A DNA stretch of 64,000 nucleotides, from NCBI GenBank assembly GCA_934376955.1, contig CAKRPJ010000002.1, positions 1-64,000 of the forward strand, written 5' to 3'. Source of the DNA: CAKRPJ01 sp934376955 (GTDB lineage: Bacteria > Bacillota > Clostridia > Lachnospirales > Lachnospiraceae). A program made the translations under genes and the position numbers. The notes under the pieces are model-generated. The model was not told where the DNA came from. It saw nothing but the letters and a program-made list of their open reading frames with translations, and made no database searches. Position 1 is the first letter of the stretch, and every line of letters starts with the position of its first letter. This document shows positions 1 to 7,831 of this stretch, in pieces.

Positions 1-9
1 AGAGAAGAT

Positions 10-669
10 ATGGCTCTTAACAGCGTGAAAATTTTATACAAAGGCGGCACAGCGGAGATCGAAGTGAAGAAATCCCGCTTTATCGCGAACCTGAAACCGG
101 TGGAGTCCGAGGAGGAGGCAGCGGCGTTTATCGCCGAGATCAAAAAGAAATACTGGGACGCCCGCCACAACTGCCAGGCCTTTACCATCGGCATGAACCA
201 CGAGCTCACAAGATGCAGCGATGACGGGGAACCGGCCCAGACAGCGGGACGTCCGATGTTAGATGTCCTTTTGGGTGAGGACATCCACGATGTCTGCGTC
301 GTGGTGACACGATATTTCGGCGGCACACTTTTAGGGACCGGAGGGCTTGTAAGGGCGTATTCCCAGGTCGTTAAGGAGGGAATTGCCAACAGCACGATAC
401 TGGAAAAACGCCGGGCTTTCCGCATGGAGGTTCTTACGGACTATGCCGGGGTGGGTAAGATCCAGTATATTCTTGCTCAAGACGATATCACGGTCATGGA
501 CAGTGCGTATACCGATAAGGTGGAATTTAAACTGCTCGTACCTGCTGCCGGATATGACAGACTGGAAAAGAAGATCACGGAAGGAACAAGCGGCGGCGCC
601 GTGATCCAAAAGGGAGATGAGATCTGGTACGGACTTTTGAGCCGGGAAGTCGTTTTATTCTGCGAATAA
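10..669 (+). CDS. YigZ/IMPACT family protein
   Basis: A 219-residue protein of the UPF0029/IMPACT family. The N-terminal IMPACT domain covers roughly residues 15-125 and carries the family signatures GEPAQTAGRPM (73-83) and VTRYFGGTLLGTGGL (99-113). The C-terminal part (about 140-205) fits the DUF1949 ferredoxin-like domain. Family members are cytosolic and have been linked to translation or nucleic-acid binding, but the biochemical role is unsettled. The ATG at 10 is the only good start; only nine bases precede it, so its ribosome site and promoter are cut by the window edge. It ends 93 nt before typA, which has its own promoter, so the two are probably separate units. Confidence 0.9.
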   Translation: MALNSVKILYKGGTAEIEVKKSRFIANLKPVESEEEAAAFIAEIKKKYWDARHNCQAFTIGMNHELTRCSDDGEPAQTAGRPMLDVLLGEDIHDVCVVVTRYFGGTLLGTGGLVRAYSQVVKEGIANSTILEKRRAFRMEVLTDYAGVGKIQYILAQDDITVMDSAYTDKVEFKLLVPAAGYDRLEKKITEGTSGGAVIQKGDEIWYGLLSREVVLFCE

Positions 670-676
670 GTTTTTA

Positions 677-705
677 TTGCATTTTTCTATCTGTGATGCT
701 ATAAT
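677..705 (+). promoter_or_regulatory. Sigma-A type promoter of typA
   Basis: TTGCAT at 677-682 and TATAAT at 700-705 are separated by exactly 17 nt, about 57 nt upstream of the typA ATG. The -10 box is perfect. Confidence 0.7.
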
Positions 706-762
706 AAAACGCTGTGCAAAAGGAGTTTAAGTTTTATACTTGAGTCAGGAAAGAGGATTATT

Positions 763-2601
763 ATGAAGATCAAACGCGAAGATATCAGGAACGTAGCCAT
801 CATTGCCCATGTCGACCATGGCAAGACAACGCTTGTCGACCAGCTTTTAAGACAGAGCGGCGTGTTCCGTGAAAATCAGGAAGTCGTTGAACGTGTAATG
901 GATTCCAATGATATTGAAAGAGAGCGCGGAATCACGATTCTGTCAAAAAATACGGCAGTTTTTTATAAAGGAGTAAAGATCAATATTATCGATACCCCAG
1001 GCCACGCAGATTTCGGCGGCGAAGTCGAGCGTGTTCTGAAGATGGTGGACGGCGTTATCCTGGTGGTGGATGCATTTGAAGGACCGATGCCGCAGACAAA
1101 GTTTGTACTTCAGAAGGCGCTGGAGCTGGATCTTCGTGTAATCGTATGTATAAATAAGATCGACCGCCCGGAGGCCCGTCCGGAGGCCGTGATCGATGAA
1201 ACCTTAGAGCTGTTCATGGATCTGGATGCATCCGATGAACAGTTAGACTGCCCCTTTGTCTACGCTTCTGCCCGAGGCGGCTTTGCAAAAAAGGAGCTTG
1301 ATGATCCGGAAGTAGATATGAGTCCGCTGTTTGAAACAATTATCAGCTATATTCCCGAGCCGGAGGGAGATCCGGATGCAGATACACAGGTTCTCATCAG
1401 CACCATCGACTATAACGAGTACGTAGGAAGGATCGGTATCGGAAAGATTGATAACGGTTCCATCAAAGTAAATCAGGAATGCGTGATCGTAAACCATCAC
1501 GATCCTGACAAAAAGAGAAAGGTTAAGATTGGCAAGCTGTACGAATTTGACGGACTGAACCGTGTAGAGGTTCAGAGTGCGGAGTTCGGTTCTATTGTTG
1601 CAATTTCCGGTATCCCGGATATCCATATCGGTGACACACTCTGCTCCCCGGAGAACCCGGTAGCTATCCCCTTCCAGAAGATTTCCGAGCCGACGATCTC
1701 CATGAACTTCATGGTCAATGACAGCCCGTTAGCCGGACAGGAAGGAAAGTTTATTACATCCCGCCATATCCGTGACAGATTGTTCCGTGAATTAAATACG
1801 GATGTAAGCCTGCGTGTCGAGGAGACAGACTCTGCCGATTGCTTTAAGGTATCCGGACGAGGTGAGCTCCATCTGTCCGTCCTTATCGAAAATATGCGCC
1901 GGGAAGGCTTTGAATTTGCGGTAAGTAAGGCTGAAGTAATCTACAAATACGATGAGCGCAACAGAAAGCTGGAGCCCATGGAGCTTGCTTATGTGGATGT
2001 TCCGGAGGAGTATTCCGGTTCTGTCATCCAGAAGCTGACAAGCCGTAAGGGCGAGCTTCAGGGAATGAGCCCTGCAAACGGAGGCTATACCAGACTTGAG
2101 TTTTCCATTCCGTCCAGAGGCCTGATCGGATACCGTGGAGAATTTATGACGGATACAAAGGGAAATGGTATCTTAAATACGATATTTGACGGCTATGCTC
2201 CCTTTAAGGGTGAGCTGAGCTACAGAAAGAACGGCTCCCTGATCGCATTTGAGGCCGGTGAGTCTATCACCTATGGTCTGTTCAATGCACAGGAGAGAGG
2301 TACTCTGTTTATCGGACCGGGGGTGAAGGTATATTCCGGAATGGTAGTCGGCGAATGTCCGAAGGCAGAGGATATCGAGCTTAATGTATGTAAAACGAAA
2401 AAGCTTACAAACACACGTTCTTCAAGCTCTGACGAGGCGTTAAAGCTCACACCGCCAAAGGATATGAGCTTAGAGCAGTGCCTTGACTTCATTGATACCG
2501 ATGAGCTCTTAGAGGTAACGCCAAAGAGTCTCAGGATCAGAAAGAAAATTCTTGATCCGACACTCCGTAAGAGAGCAATGATCAATAAAAAGAATCAGTA
2601 A
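763..2601 (+). CDS. typA: Ribosome-associated GTPase TypA/BipA
   Basis: A 612-residue translational GTPase, the usual TypA length. G1 is AHVDHGKTT (15-23), the switch region has RERGITI (53-59), G3 is DTPG (77-80) and G4 is NKID (131-134). EF-G-like domains II, III and V follow, and the C-terminus is the TypA-specific basic domain ending in lysine and arginine. TypA binds the 70S ribosome at the EF-G site and helps 50S assembly and growth at low temperature or stress (known for the family). It has its own upstream promoter and a strong terminator right after the stop codon, so it is likely monocistronic. Confidence 0.97.
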   Translation: MKIKREDIRNVAIIAHVDHGKTTLVDQLLRQSGVFRENQEVVERVMDSNDIERERGITILSKNTAVFYKGVKINIIDTPGHADFGGEVERVLKMVDGVILVVDAFEGPMPQTKFVLQKALELDLRVIVCINKIDRPEARPEAVIDETLELFMDLDASDEQLDCPFVYASARGGFAKKELDDPEVDMSPLFETIISYIPEPEGDPDADTQVLISTIDYNEYVGRIGIGKIDNGSIKVNQECVIVNHHDPDKKRKVKIGKLYEFDGLNRVEVQSAEFGSIVAISGIPDIHIGDTLCSPENPVAIPFQKISEPTISMNFMVNDSPLAGQEGKFITSRHIRDRLFRELNTDVSLRVEETDSADCFKVSGRGELHLSVLIENMRREGFEFAVSKAEVIYKYDERNRKLEPMELAYVDVPEEYSGSVIQKLTSRKGELQGMSPANGGYTRLEFSIPSRGLIGYRGEFMTDTKGNGILNTIFDGYAPFKGELSYRKNGSLIAFEAGESITYGLFNAQERGTLFIGPGVKVYSGMVVGECPKAEDIELNVCKTKKLTNTRSSSSDEALKLTPPKDMSLEQCLDFIDTDELLEVTPKSLRIRKKILDPTLRKRAMINKKNQ

Positions 2602-2622
2602 AACGGATATCTTCCGTTTCCG

Positions 2623-2665
2623 AAACCGGGGTACATGCTGCAGGAAACAGACATACCCCGGTTTT
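2623..2665 (+). terminator. Terminator after typA
   Basis: An 11-bp stem, AAACCGGGGTA against TACCCCGGTTT, with a loop of about 20 nt and a short T run. The T run merges with the start of the palindromic repeat at 2663. Confidence 0.8.
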
Positions 2666-2746
2666 ATCTCAATCGGAGACCCAACTCCCACTTCTTTTAG
2701 ATAACAGGTGGTGAGTAACAGCAAATTTGTCTTAGTGGGAAAGGGG
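2663..2746. repeat. Palindromic repeat, long form, decayed copy
   Basis: Starts TTTATCTCAATCGGAGACCC, matching 19 of 20 bases of the complement of the right end of the copy inside the ABC transporter gene at 16634-16723. A 35-nt core (2706-2740, beginning AGGTGGTGAGTAA) matches 16666-16700 at 31 of 35 positions. The right terminal repeat is missing. The remaining AGTGGGAAAGGGGG sits just upstream of the next ATG and seems to serve as its Shine-Dalgarno sequence. Confidence 0.7.
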
Positions 2747-2753
2747 GATCACT

Positions 2754-3236
2754 ATGATACATATACTTGTCAGCGCCTGCCTGATCGGTCAGAATTGTAA
2801 ATGGGACGGCAAAAATAACAGGGATCAGAAGCTTCTTGACTTTATGGAGCGTACCAAGGGGATCGCAGAATTTCACCCGGTATGTCCGGAGGAGATGGGG
2901 GGACTTCCCACACCGCGTCCGGCTGCTGAGATCCGGAAGGAAGATGAAATCGTGATAAACCGGGAGGACAGAAATGTTACGGCGGAGTTTCTTCTCGGTG
3001 CCGATATGGCGCTTCGGACTGCCAAGAAATATGGCTGCGAGATCGCTATCTTAAAGGAGAGAAGCCCCTCCTGCGGAAAAAACGGCATCTACGATGGGAC
3101 GTTTACCCATACCCTTGTGCCGGGAATGGGAAAAACAGCAGCATTGTTATCCGGATATGGGATCCGGGTAGTAGGGGAATCGGAAATTGCAGAGCTTGAA
3201 AAAGAAATGCTTGACTTTTCGGATGCCCATGAGTAA
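2754..3236 (+). CDS. DUF523 family protein
   Basis: A 160-residue single-domain protein of the DUF523 family. Conserved landmarks are SACLIGQNCKWDGKNN (7-22), CPEEMGGLPTPRPAAEI (44-60) and KERSPSCGKNGIYDG (101-115). The cysteines (9, 15, 44, 95, 107) suggest metal or thiol chemistry, but no reaction has been established. The gene follows the decayed palindromic repeat, whose G-rich end provides the ribosome site. A good -35/-10 pair for the downstream pheST leader lies in and just past its last codons. Confidence 0.88.
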   Translation: MIHILVSACLIGQNCKWDGKNNRDQKLLDFMERTKGIAEFHPVCPEEMGGLPTPRPAAEIRKEDEIVINREDRNVTAEFLLGADMALRTAKKYGCEIAILKERSPSCGKNGIYDGTFTHTLVPGMGKTAALLSGYGIRVVGESEIAELEKEMLDFSDAHE

Positions 3237-3239
3237 GAT
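3211..3239 (+). promoter_or_regulatory. Promoter of the pheST T-box leader
   Basis: TTGACT (3211-3216) and TAAGAT (3234-3239) with a 17-nt spacer. The -35 box and spacer lie inside the last codons of the DUF523 gene. Transcription would start near 3246, at the beginning of the T-box leader. Confidence 0.55.
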
Positions 3240-3245
3240 ATGAAT

Positions 3246-3510
3246 TATCAATAATAAAAAGCGATGAAGGTGTAAAGGATACCTGTTTTCCTACAGAGAA
3301 GGGATGCCGTCGGCTGGAAGCTCCCCGGGTTCAGACAGGATGTCTAATTTCCCACCGGAGCTGTTTTGCTGAAATTTTCGACCTGAATCAGTAGGCAAAG
3401 CCGTCATCCGCGCGTTAGGCGGAATGGAAAGAGCCTGCTTATTGCAGGAATCAGGGTGGTACCGCGGATATTTCGTCCCTAATACATGAATGTGTATTAG
3501 GGATTTTTTT
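3246..3510 (+). ncRNA. T-box leader of pheST (Phe specifier)
   Basis: A tRNA-sensing leader. The T-box sequence AGGGTGGTACCGCGG is at 3453-3467 and a rho-independent terminator follows at once. The likely specifier codon is TTC (3330-3332, in GGGTTCAGAC), which fits phenylalanine and the downstream pheS-pheT genes. Uncharged tRNA-Phe should pair with the specifier and the T-box and favour the antiterminator. The 5' boundary is inferred from the promoter. Confidence 0.88.
3476..3510 (+). terminator. T-box regulated terminator of pheST
   Basis: Stem TCCCTAATACA against TGTATTAGGGA, followed by seven T residues. Confidence 0.88.
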
Positions 3511-3546
3511 ATGTAACAGGAAATTCCGCGGAATTCCCTGTTACAT
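3511..3546. repeat. Terminator-adjacent hairpin repeat, full copy
   Basis: A 36-bp near-perfect palindrome with arms ATGTAACAGGAAATTCC and GGAATTCCCTGTTACAT and one mismatch, beginning directly after the T run of the pheST terminator. Related copies lie in the same position behind the leuS leader terminator (23429-23465) and behind the terminator before nifJ (38232-38250, left arm only). Confidence 0.75.
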
Positions 3547-3608
3547 AAAAACTTGCCAATAATGAGTACAAAGCCCATACAACAATAACGGAGGAAAAGA
3601 AAGACATT

Positions 3609-4628
3609 ATGAGAGATCAGTTGGAAAAAATCAAATCAGAGGCATTAAGAAAGATCGAGGCTTCTGATGCACTGGAAAAATTAAATGATATCCGAGTGGC
3701 TTATCTCGGCAAAAAGGGTGAGCTTACCAGCGTGTTAAAAAGCATGAAGGACGTTGCACCGGAGGATCGCCCGAAGGTGGGCCAGATGGTGAATGAGGTA
3801 AGAGAGCTCATTGAAGAAAGACTTGAGGAAACAAAGGCAGCACTTGCGAAAAAAGCCCGCGAGGAGCAGCTTAAGAGAGAAGTGATCGATGTTACGCTTC
3901 CGGCAAAGAAGGCAAATACCGGCCATAAACATCCGAACACGATCGCCCTTGAGGAGGTAGAACGCATTTTCGTCGGCATGGGCTATGAGGTCGTTGAAGG
4001 TCCTGAGGTCGAATACGATAAGTATAACTTTGAAAAACTGAATATCCCGGCCGGACATCCGGCACGAGATGAGCAGGATACCTTCTACATCAATGACAGT
4101 ATCCTTTTAAGAAGCCAGACCTCACCGGTTCAGGCCAGAGTGATGGAGAAGCAGAAGCCACCGATCCGTATGATCGCTCCGGGACGTGTATTCCGTTCCG
4201 ACGAGGTAGATGCAACACATTCCCCGTCCTTCCACCAGATCGAGGGACTCGTTATCGACAAGCACATCACCTTCTCTGATCTTAAGGGAACTCTGGCAGA
4301 GTTTGCAAGAGAGCTGTTTGGTGAGGATACAAAGGTTAAATTCCGCCCGCATCATTTCCCGTTCACTGAGCCGAGTGCTGAGGTGGATGTAAGCTGCTTT
4401 AAATGCGGCGGAAAGGGCTGCCGCTTCTGTAAGGGCTCCGGCTGGATCGAGATCCTCGGCTGCGGAATGGTTCATCCGCATGTCCTTGAAATGTGCGGCA
4501 TCGATCCGGAGGAATATACCGGCTTCGCGTTCGGTGTCGGCCTTGAACGTATTGCACTTTTAAAGTATGAGATCGATGATATGAGACTGTTATACGAGAA
4601 TGATATCAGATTCTTAAAGCAGTTCTAA
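3609..4628 (+). CDS. pheS: Phenylalanine-tRNA ligase alpha subunit
   Basis: The 339-residue catalytic subunit of the (alpha-beta)2 phenylalanyl-tRNA synthetase, which charges tRNA-Phe in the cytosol. Residues 1-95 form the N-terminal coiled coil. Class II motif 2 is FRSDEVDATHSPSFHQIEG (195-213) and motif 3 is GFAFGVGLERIALL (305-318). A CxxC-x4-CxxC cluster (C263, C266, C271, C274) matches that found in many PheS proteins. The ribosome site GGAGG (3590-3594) is an unusually long 14 nt from the ATG. pheT follows after 33 nt. Expression should be set by the T-box leader. Confidence 0.97.
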   Translation: MRDQLEKIKSEALRKIEASDALEKLNDIRVAYLGKKGELTSVLKSMKDVAPEDRPKVGQMVNEVRELIEERLEETKAALAKKAREEQLKREVIDVTLPAKKANTGHKHPNTIALEEVERIFVGMGYEVVEGPEVEYDKYNFEKLNIPAGHPARDEQDTFYINDSILLRSQTSPVQARVMEKQKPPIRMIAPGRVFRSDEVDATHSPSFHQIEGLVIDKHITFSDLKGTLAEFARELFGEDTKVKFRPHHFPFTEPSAEVDVSCFKCGGKGCRFCKGSGWIEILGCGMVHPHVLEMCGIDPEEYTGFAFGVGLERIALLKYEIDDMRLLYENDIRFLKQF

Positions 4629-4661
4629 AACAGAATAGATAGAAAGATTGGAGAAGCAATT

Positions 4662-7082
4662 ATGAATACAGCATTATCATGGATAAAAGCATACGTTCCG
4701 GATCTGGATGTGACGGCACAGGAGTACACTGATGCCATGACACTGACCGGAACAAAGGTTGAGGGATATACATGTCTTGATAAAAACCTTGAAAAGATCG
4801 TAGTAGGAGAGATTCTTTCTGTTGAAAAGCACCCGGATGCGACAAAGCTTGTCATCTGTCAGGTGAACATCGGAAAAGAAACGATCCAGATCGTAACAGG
4901 CGCTCCGAATGTTAAAGTGGGACAGAAGGTTCCGGTAGTCCTTGACGGCGGAAAGGTTGCAGGAGGCCATGACGGCGGCCCGCTTCCGGAGGATGGGATC
5001 TCGATCAAAAACGGTAAGCTCCGCGGAGTGGATTCTTTCGGAATGATGTGTTCCATCGAGGAGCTGGGAGCCGACAGAAACATGTATCCGGATGCTCCGG
5101 AAAGCGGTATCTATATCCTTCCGGAGAATGCAGTTCCGGGTGAAGATGCAGTTGCCCTTCTCGGGATGCGGGATGTAGTATTTGAGTATGAGATCACTTC
5201 AAACCGTGTTGACTGCTATAGCGTGATCGGCATCGCCAGAGAGGCGGCAGCAACCTTTGGCAAGGAGTTTAAGGCACCGGTCGTAACAAAAACGGGAAAT
5301 AATGAGGACATTAACGACTACTTAAAGGTATCCGTTGAAAATACAGAGCTTTGTAAGCGTTATTGTGCGAGAATGGTCAAGAACATCCATCTTGCACCGT
5401 CACCGGTATGGTTACAGCATCGTCTGATTGCATCCGGTATCCGCCCGATCAATAACATTGTCGATATCACCAACTATGTTATGGAAGAATATGGCCAGCC
5501 GATGCATGCCTTCGATTATGATCTTCTTGCCGGCCACGAGATCGTTGTAAAATGTGCAAAGGACGGCGATGTGTTCCGGACGCTGGACGGACAGGAGAGA
5601 AAGCTGGATCACACAGTCCTCATGATCAACGATGGGGAAAAGGAAGTAGGCATCGCAGGCATTATGGGCGGAGAAAACTCCAAGATCACCGATGATGTAA
5701 AGACGATGGTATTTGAGAGTGCAACCTTCGACGGAACAAATATCCGTCTTTCCGCAAAGAAGGTAGGGCTGCGTACCGATGCATCCGGAAAATTTGAGAA
5801 GGGCCTTGATCCAAACACGGCAGAAGAAGCCATCAATCGTGCCTGCCAGCTGATCGAGGAGCTGGGAGCAGGAGAGGTTGTCGGCGGCATGATCGATGTA
5901 TATCCTGTAAAGGCAGTTGAGTCCAGAGTGAAGTTTGAGCCGGATAAGATCAATAACCTGCTCGGAACCGATATTGCACCGGAAACCATGCTTCAATATT
6001 TTAATAAGATCGAGCTTGCTTACGATAAAGAAACAAATGAGATCGTAGCCCCGACCTGGAGACAGGACATCCACCGCATGGCAGATCTGGCTGAGGAGGT
6101 TGCAAGATTTTACGGCTATGACAAGATCGGAACAACACTTCCTACCGGTGAGGCCACGACCGGTAAGATCTCCTACAAACTGCGGATCGAAGAAGTTGCC
6201 AGAGAGGTAGCTGAATTCTGCGGCTTCTCTCAGGGAATGACGTACTCCTTTGAGAGCCCGAAGGTGTTCGATAAGCTGACACTTCCGGAAGACGATAAAT
6301 TAAGACAGACCGTTGTGATCTCAAACCCGCTGGGAGAGGATTTCAGTGTAATGCGTACACTGCCGTTAAACGGAATGCTGAGCTCTCTTTCCACAAACTA
6401 TAACAGAAGAAATAAAGATGTGCGTCTTTATGAGCTTGCTAATGTATACCTTCCAAAGAGCCTGCCGCTTACAGAGCTTCCGGAGGAGAGGATGCAGTTT
6501 ACTCTCGGAATGTACGGCGAAGGAGATTTCTTCACCATGAAGGGTGTTGTGGAAGAATTTTTTGACAAAGTCGGCATGCATAAGAGGGCACACTATGATC
6601 CGAAGGCCGGAAAGGTGTTCTTACATCCGGGCAGACAGGCAAATGTCATTTATGACGGTGTTGTAGTCGGATATCTGGGAGAAGTGCATCCGGATGTTCT
6701 GGATAATTATAAGATCGGTGACAAGGCATATATTGCCGTCCTTGATATGCCGGCTTTGATCCCCTTCACCTCCTTTGACCGCAAGTATACGGGAATTGCC
6801 AAGTACCCGGCAGTTACAAGAGATCTTAGCATGGTAGTTCCAAAGGAGATCCTCGTCGGACAGATCGAGGCGATGATCGAGCAGAGAGGCGGAAAGATCT
6901 TAGAAGGCTACAGCCTGTTTGATATCTATGAAGGATCTCAGATCCTTGCAGGCTACAAGTCTGTTGCATATTCCATCACGTTCCGCGCGAAAGACCATAC
7001 GCTGGAGGAGAAGGAAGTAACAGGAACCATGAACAAGATCCTGAATGGATTAAAGGGAATGGGAATTGAGCTGAGAGCGTAA
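4662..7082 (+). CDS. pheT: Phenylalanine-tRNA ligase beta subunit
   Basis: An 806-residue beta subunit, the normal bacterial length. Domains in order: EMAP-type tRNA-binding domain (about 39-150), B3/B4 editing domain (about 210-385), B5 domain (about 400-475), a catalytic-like core without active residues (about 480-700) and the C-terminal FDX-ACB anticodon-binding domain (about 712-805). It partners PheS and hydrolyses Tyr-tRNA-Phe (family knowledge). Co-transcribed with pheS and ended by the terminator at 7104. Confidence 0.97.
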   Translation: MNTALSWIKAYVPDLDVTAQEYTDAMTLTGTKVEGYTCLDKNLEKIVVGEILSVEKHPDATKLVICQVNIGKETIQIVTGAPNVKVGQKVPVVLDGGKVAGGHDGGPLPEDGISIKNGKLRGVDSFGMMCSIEELGADRNMYPDAPESGIYILPENAVPGEDAVALLGMRDVVFEYEITSNRVDCYSVIGIAREAAATFGKEFKAPVVTKTGNNEDINDYLKVSVENTELCKRYCARMVKNIHLAPSPVWLQHRLIASGIRPINNIVDITNYVMEEYGQPMHAFDYDLLAGHEIVVKCAKDGDVFRTLDGQERKLDHTVLMINDGEKEVGIAGIMGGENSKITDDVKTMVFESATFDGTNIRLSAKKVGLRTDASGKFEKGLDPNTAEEAINRACQLIEELGAGEVVGGMIDVYPVKAVESRVKFEPDKINNLLGTDIAPETMLQYFNKIELAYDKETNEIVAPTWRQDIHRMADLAEEVARFYGYDKIGTTLPTGEATTGKISYKLRIEEVAREVAEFCGFSQGMTYSFESPKVFDKLTLPEDDKLRQTVVISNPLGEDFSVMRTLPLNGMLSSLSTNYNRRNKDVRLYELANVYLPKSLPLTELPEERMQFTLGMYGEGDFFTMKGVVEEFFDKVGMHKRAHYDPKAGKVFLHPGRQANVIYDGVVVGYLGEVHPDVLDNYKIGDKAYIAVLDMPALIPFTSFDRKYTGIAKYPAVTRDLSMVVPKEILVGQIEAMIEQRGGKILEGYSLFDIYEGSQILAGYKSVAYSITFRAKDHTLEEKEVTGTMNKILNGLKGMGIELRA

Positions 7083-7103
7083 GAAGAAAATACTGGATAA
7101 AAA

Positions 7104-7153
7104 TGGAGGGCTGTCGTATACCGGCAATTTGCAGGATACGGCAGCCCTCCTTA
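7104..7153 (+). terminator. Terminator after pheST
   Basis: Stem GGAGGGCTGTCGTAT against ATACGGCAGCCCTCC, followed by TT only. It is strong and could act on either strand, which would also serve the minus-strand remnant at 7191. Confidence 0.7.
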
Positions 7154-7190
7154 ACTGTATCAGAGCTGTTTTATTTTGTCCGACAGGCCA

Positions 7191-7301
7191 TCAGATAGTA
7201 GTAAACCCGTTGGATTTATCGGCTAAATTATCGGCGTGATTGGCTTTGAGCAGAGCCAGTACAGCAGGTATATCCTGCACAGTTGCTTGTGTGATCGTCA
7301 T
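7191..7301 (-). pseudogene. Truncated GNAT acetyltransferase remnant
   Basis: A 36-codon minus-strand reading frame starting MTITQATVQDIPAVLALLKA and ending in TGA. The beginning matches the first beta strand and helix of GNAT N-acetyltransferases, and the stretch DKSNGFTT resembles the DGFVTT segment of one GNAT subfamily. The rest of the normal domain of about 150 residues is missing. A good ribosome site (GGAGGA, 5 nt before the ATG) and a consensus promoter remain. The surrounding stretch 7083-7511 otherwise holds only the pheST terminator, this remnant and the secG promoter region. Short-protein function cannot be excluded. Confidence 0.6.
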
Positions 7302-7367
7302 ATCCTATTCCTCCGTAATCATATCGATCGATGCTTTGATATTTGGAATCAGAGCATCACTCGTTCT

Positions 7368-7396
7368 ATTATACAGCCTTTGATATAATAAGGCAA
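7368..7396 (-). promoter_or_regulatory. Promoter of the GNAT remnant
   Basis: Read on the minus strand: TTGCCT (7396-7391), a 17-nt spacer and TATAAT (7373-7368). An intact promoter in front of a truncated gene. Confidence 0.6.
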
Positions 7397-7478
7397 ACTG
7401 ATATTGGGAGGAATACTTATCTCAGTCCGACTTTAAATTTATTAAATTGAGGTTGTTTTTTTGATGATGATATGGTAT

Positions 7479-7484
7479 TATAAT
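7479..7484 (+). promoter_or_regulatory. Possible -10 box for secG
   Basis: A perfect TATAAT 27 nt before the secG ATG; no convincing -35 at 16-18 nt spacing, only T-rich DNA. Confidence 0.4.
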
Positions 7485-7511
7485 TTTGTTTGTGAACAGG
7501 AGGTGTAAGTG

Positions 7512-7745
7512 ATGCTTAGAATTATTCTGACAATTGTATTCGTTATTTTGTGTATTGCAATGACGGTTATCGTATTAATGCAGGAAGGTAAATCTGCCGG
7601 ACTTGGTGCGATCAGCGGTGCGGCTGAGAGCTACTGGGGAAAAAATAAGGGACGTTCTATGGAAGGAAAGCTTGAGAAATTTACAAAGATTGCGGCTATC
7701 CTGATCTTCCTTCTGGCACTTGCATTAAACTTAAAGGTATTTTAG
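7512..7745 (+). CDS. secG: Protein translocase subunit SecG
   Basis: A 77-residue membrane protein with two hydrophobic segments (about 3-22 and 54-75) joined by a cytosolic loop containing GLGAISGAAESYWGKNKGRS, the SecG signature region. SecG is the small subunit of the SecYEG channel and aids SecA cycling. AGGAGGT (7498-7504) is 7 nt from this ATG; a GTG directly before it is too close. It heads the secG-rnr-smpB order conserved in Firmicutes. A terminator lies between it and rnr. Confidence 0.95.
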   Translation: MLRIILTIVFVILCIAMTVIVLMQEGKSAGLGAISGAAESYWGKNKGRSMEGKLEKFTKIAAILIFLLALALNLKVF

Positions 7746-7753
7746 GATGATAG

Positions 7754-7786
7754 ACACTCTTGCAAATATTCTGCAAGAGTGTTTTT
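7754..7786 (+). terminator. Terminator after secG
   Basis: Stem ACACTCTTGCA against TGCAAGAGTGT followed by a T run (7782-7785). Confidence 0.85.
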
Positions 7787-7831
7787 GCTATATAGATGTA
7801 ATGAGTTAAGCATGATTAGGATGACAAAAAA

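Noticed and set aside
7417..7433. TTATCTCAGTCCGACT resembling the TTTATCTCA repeat end
   Set aside because: Only 11 contiguous bases match and there is no second arm, so it may be chance; not annotated.
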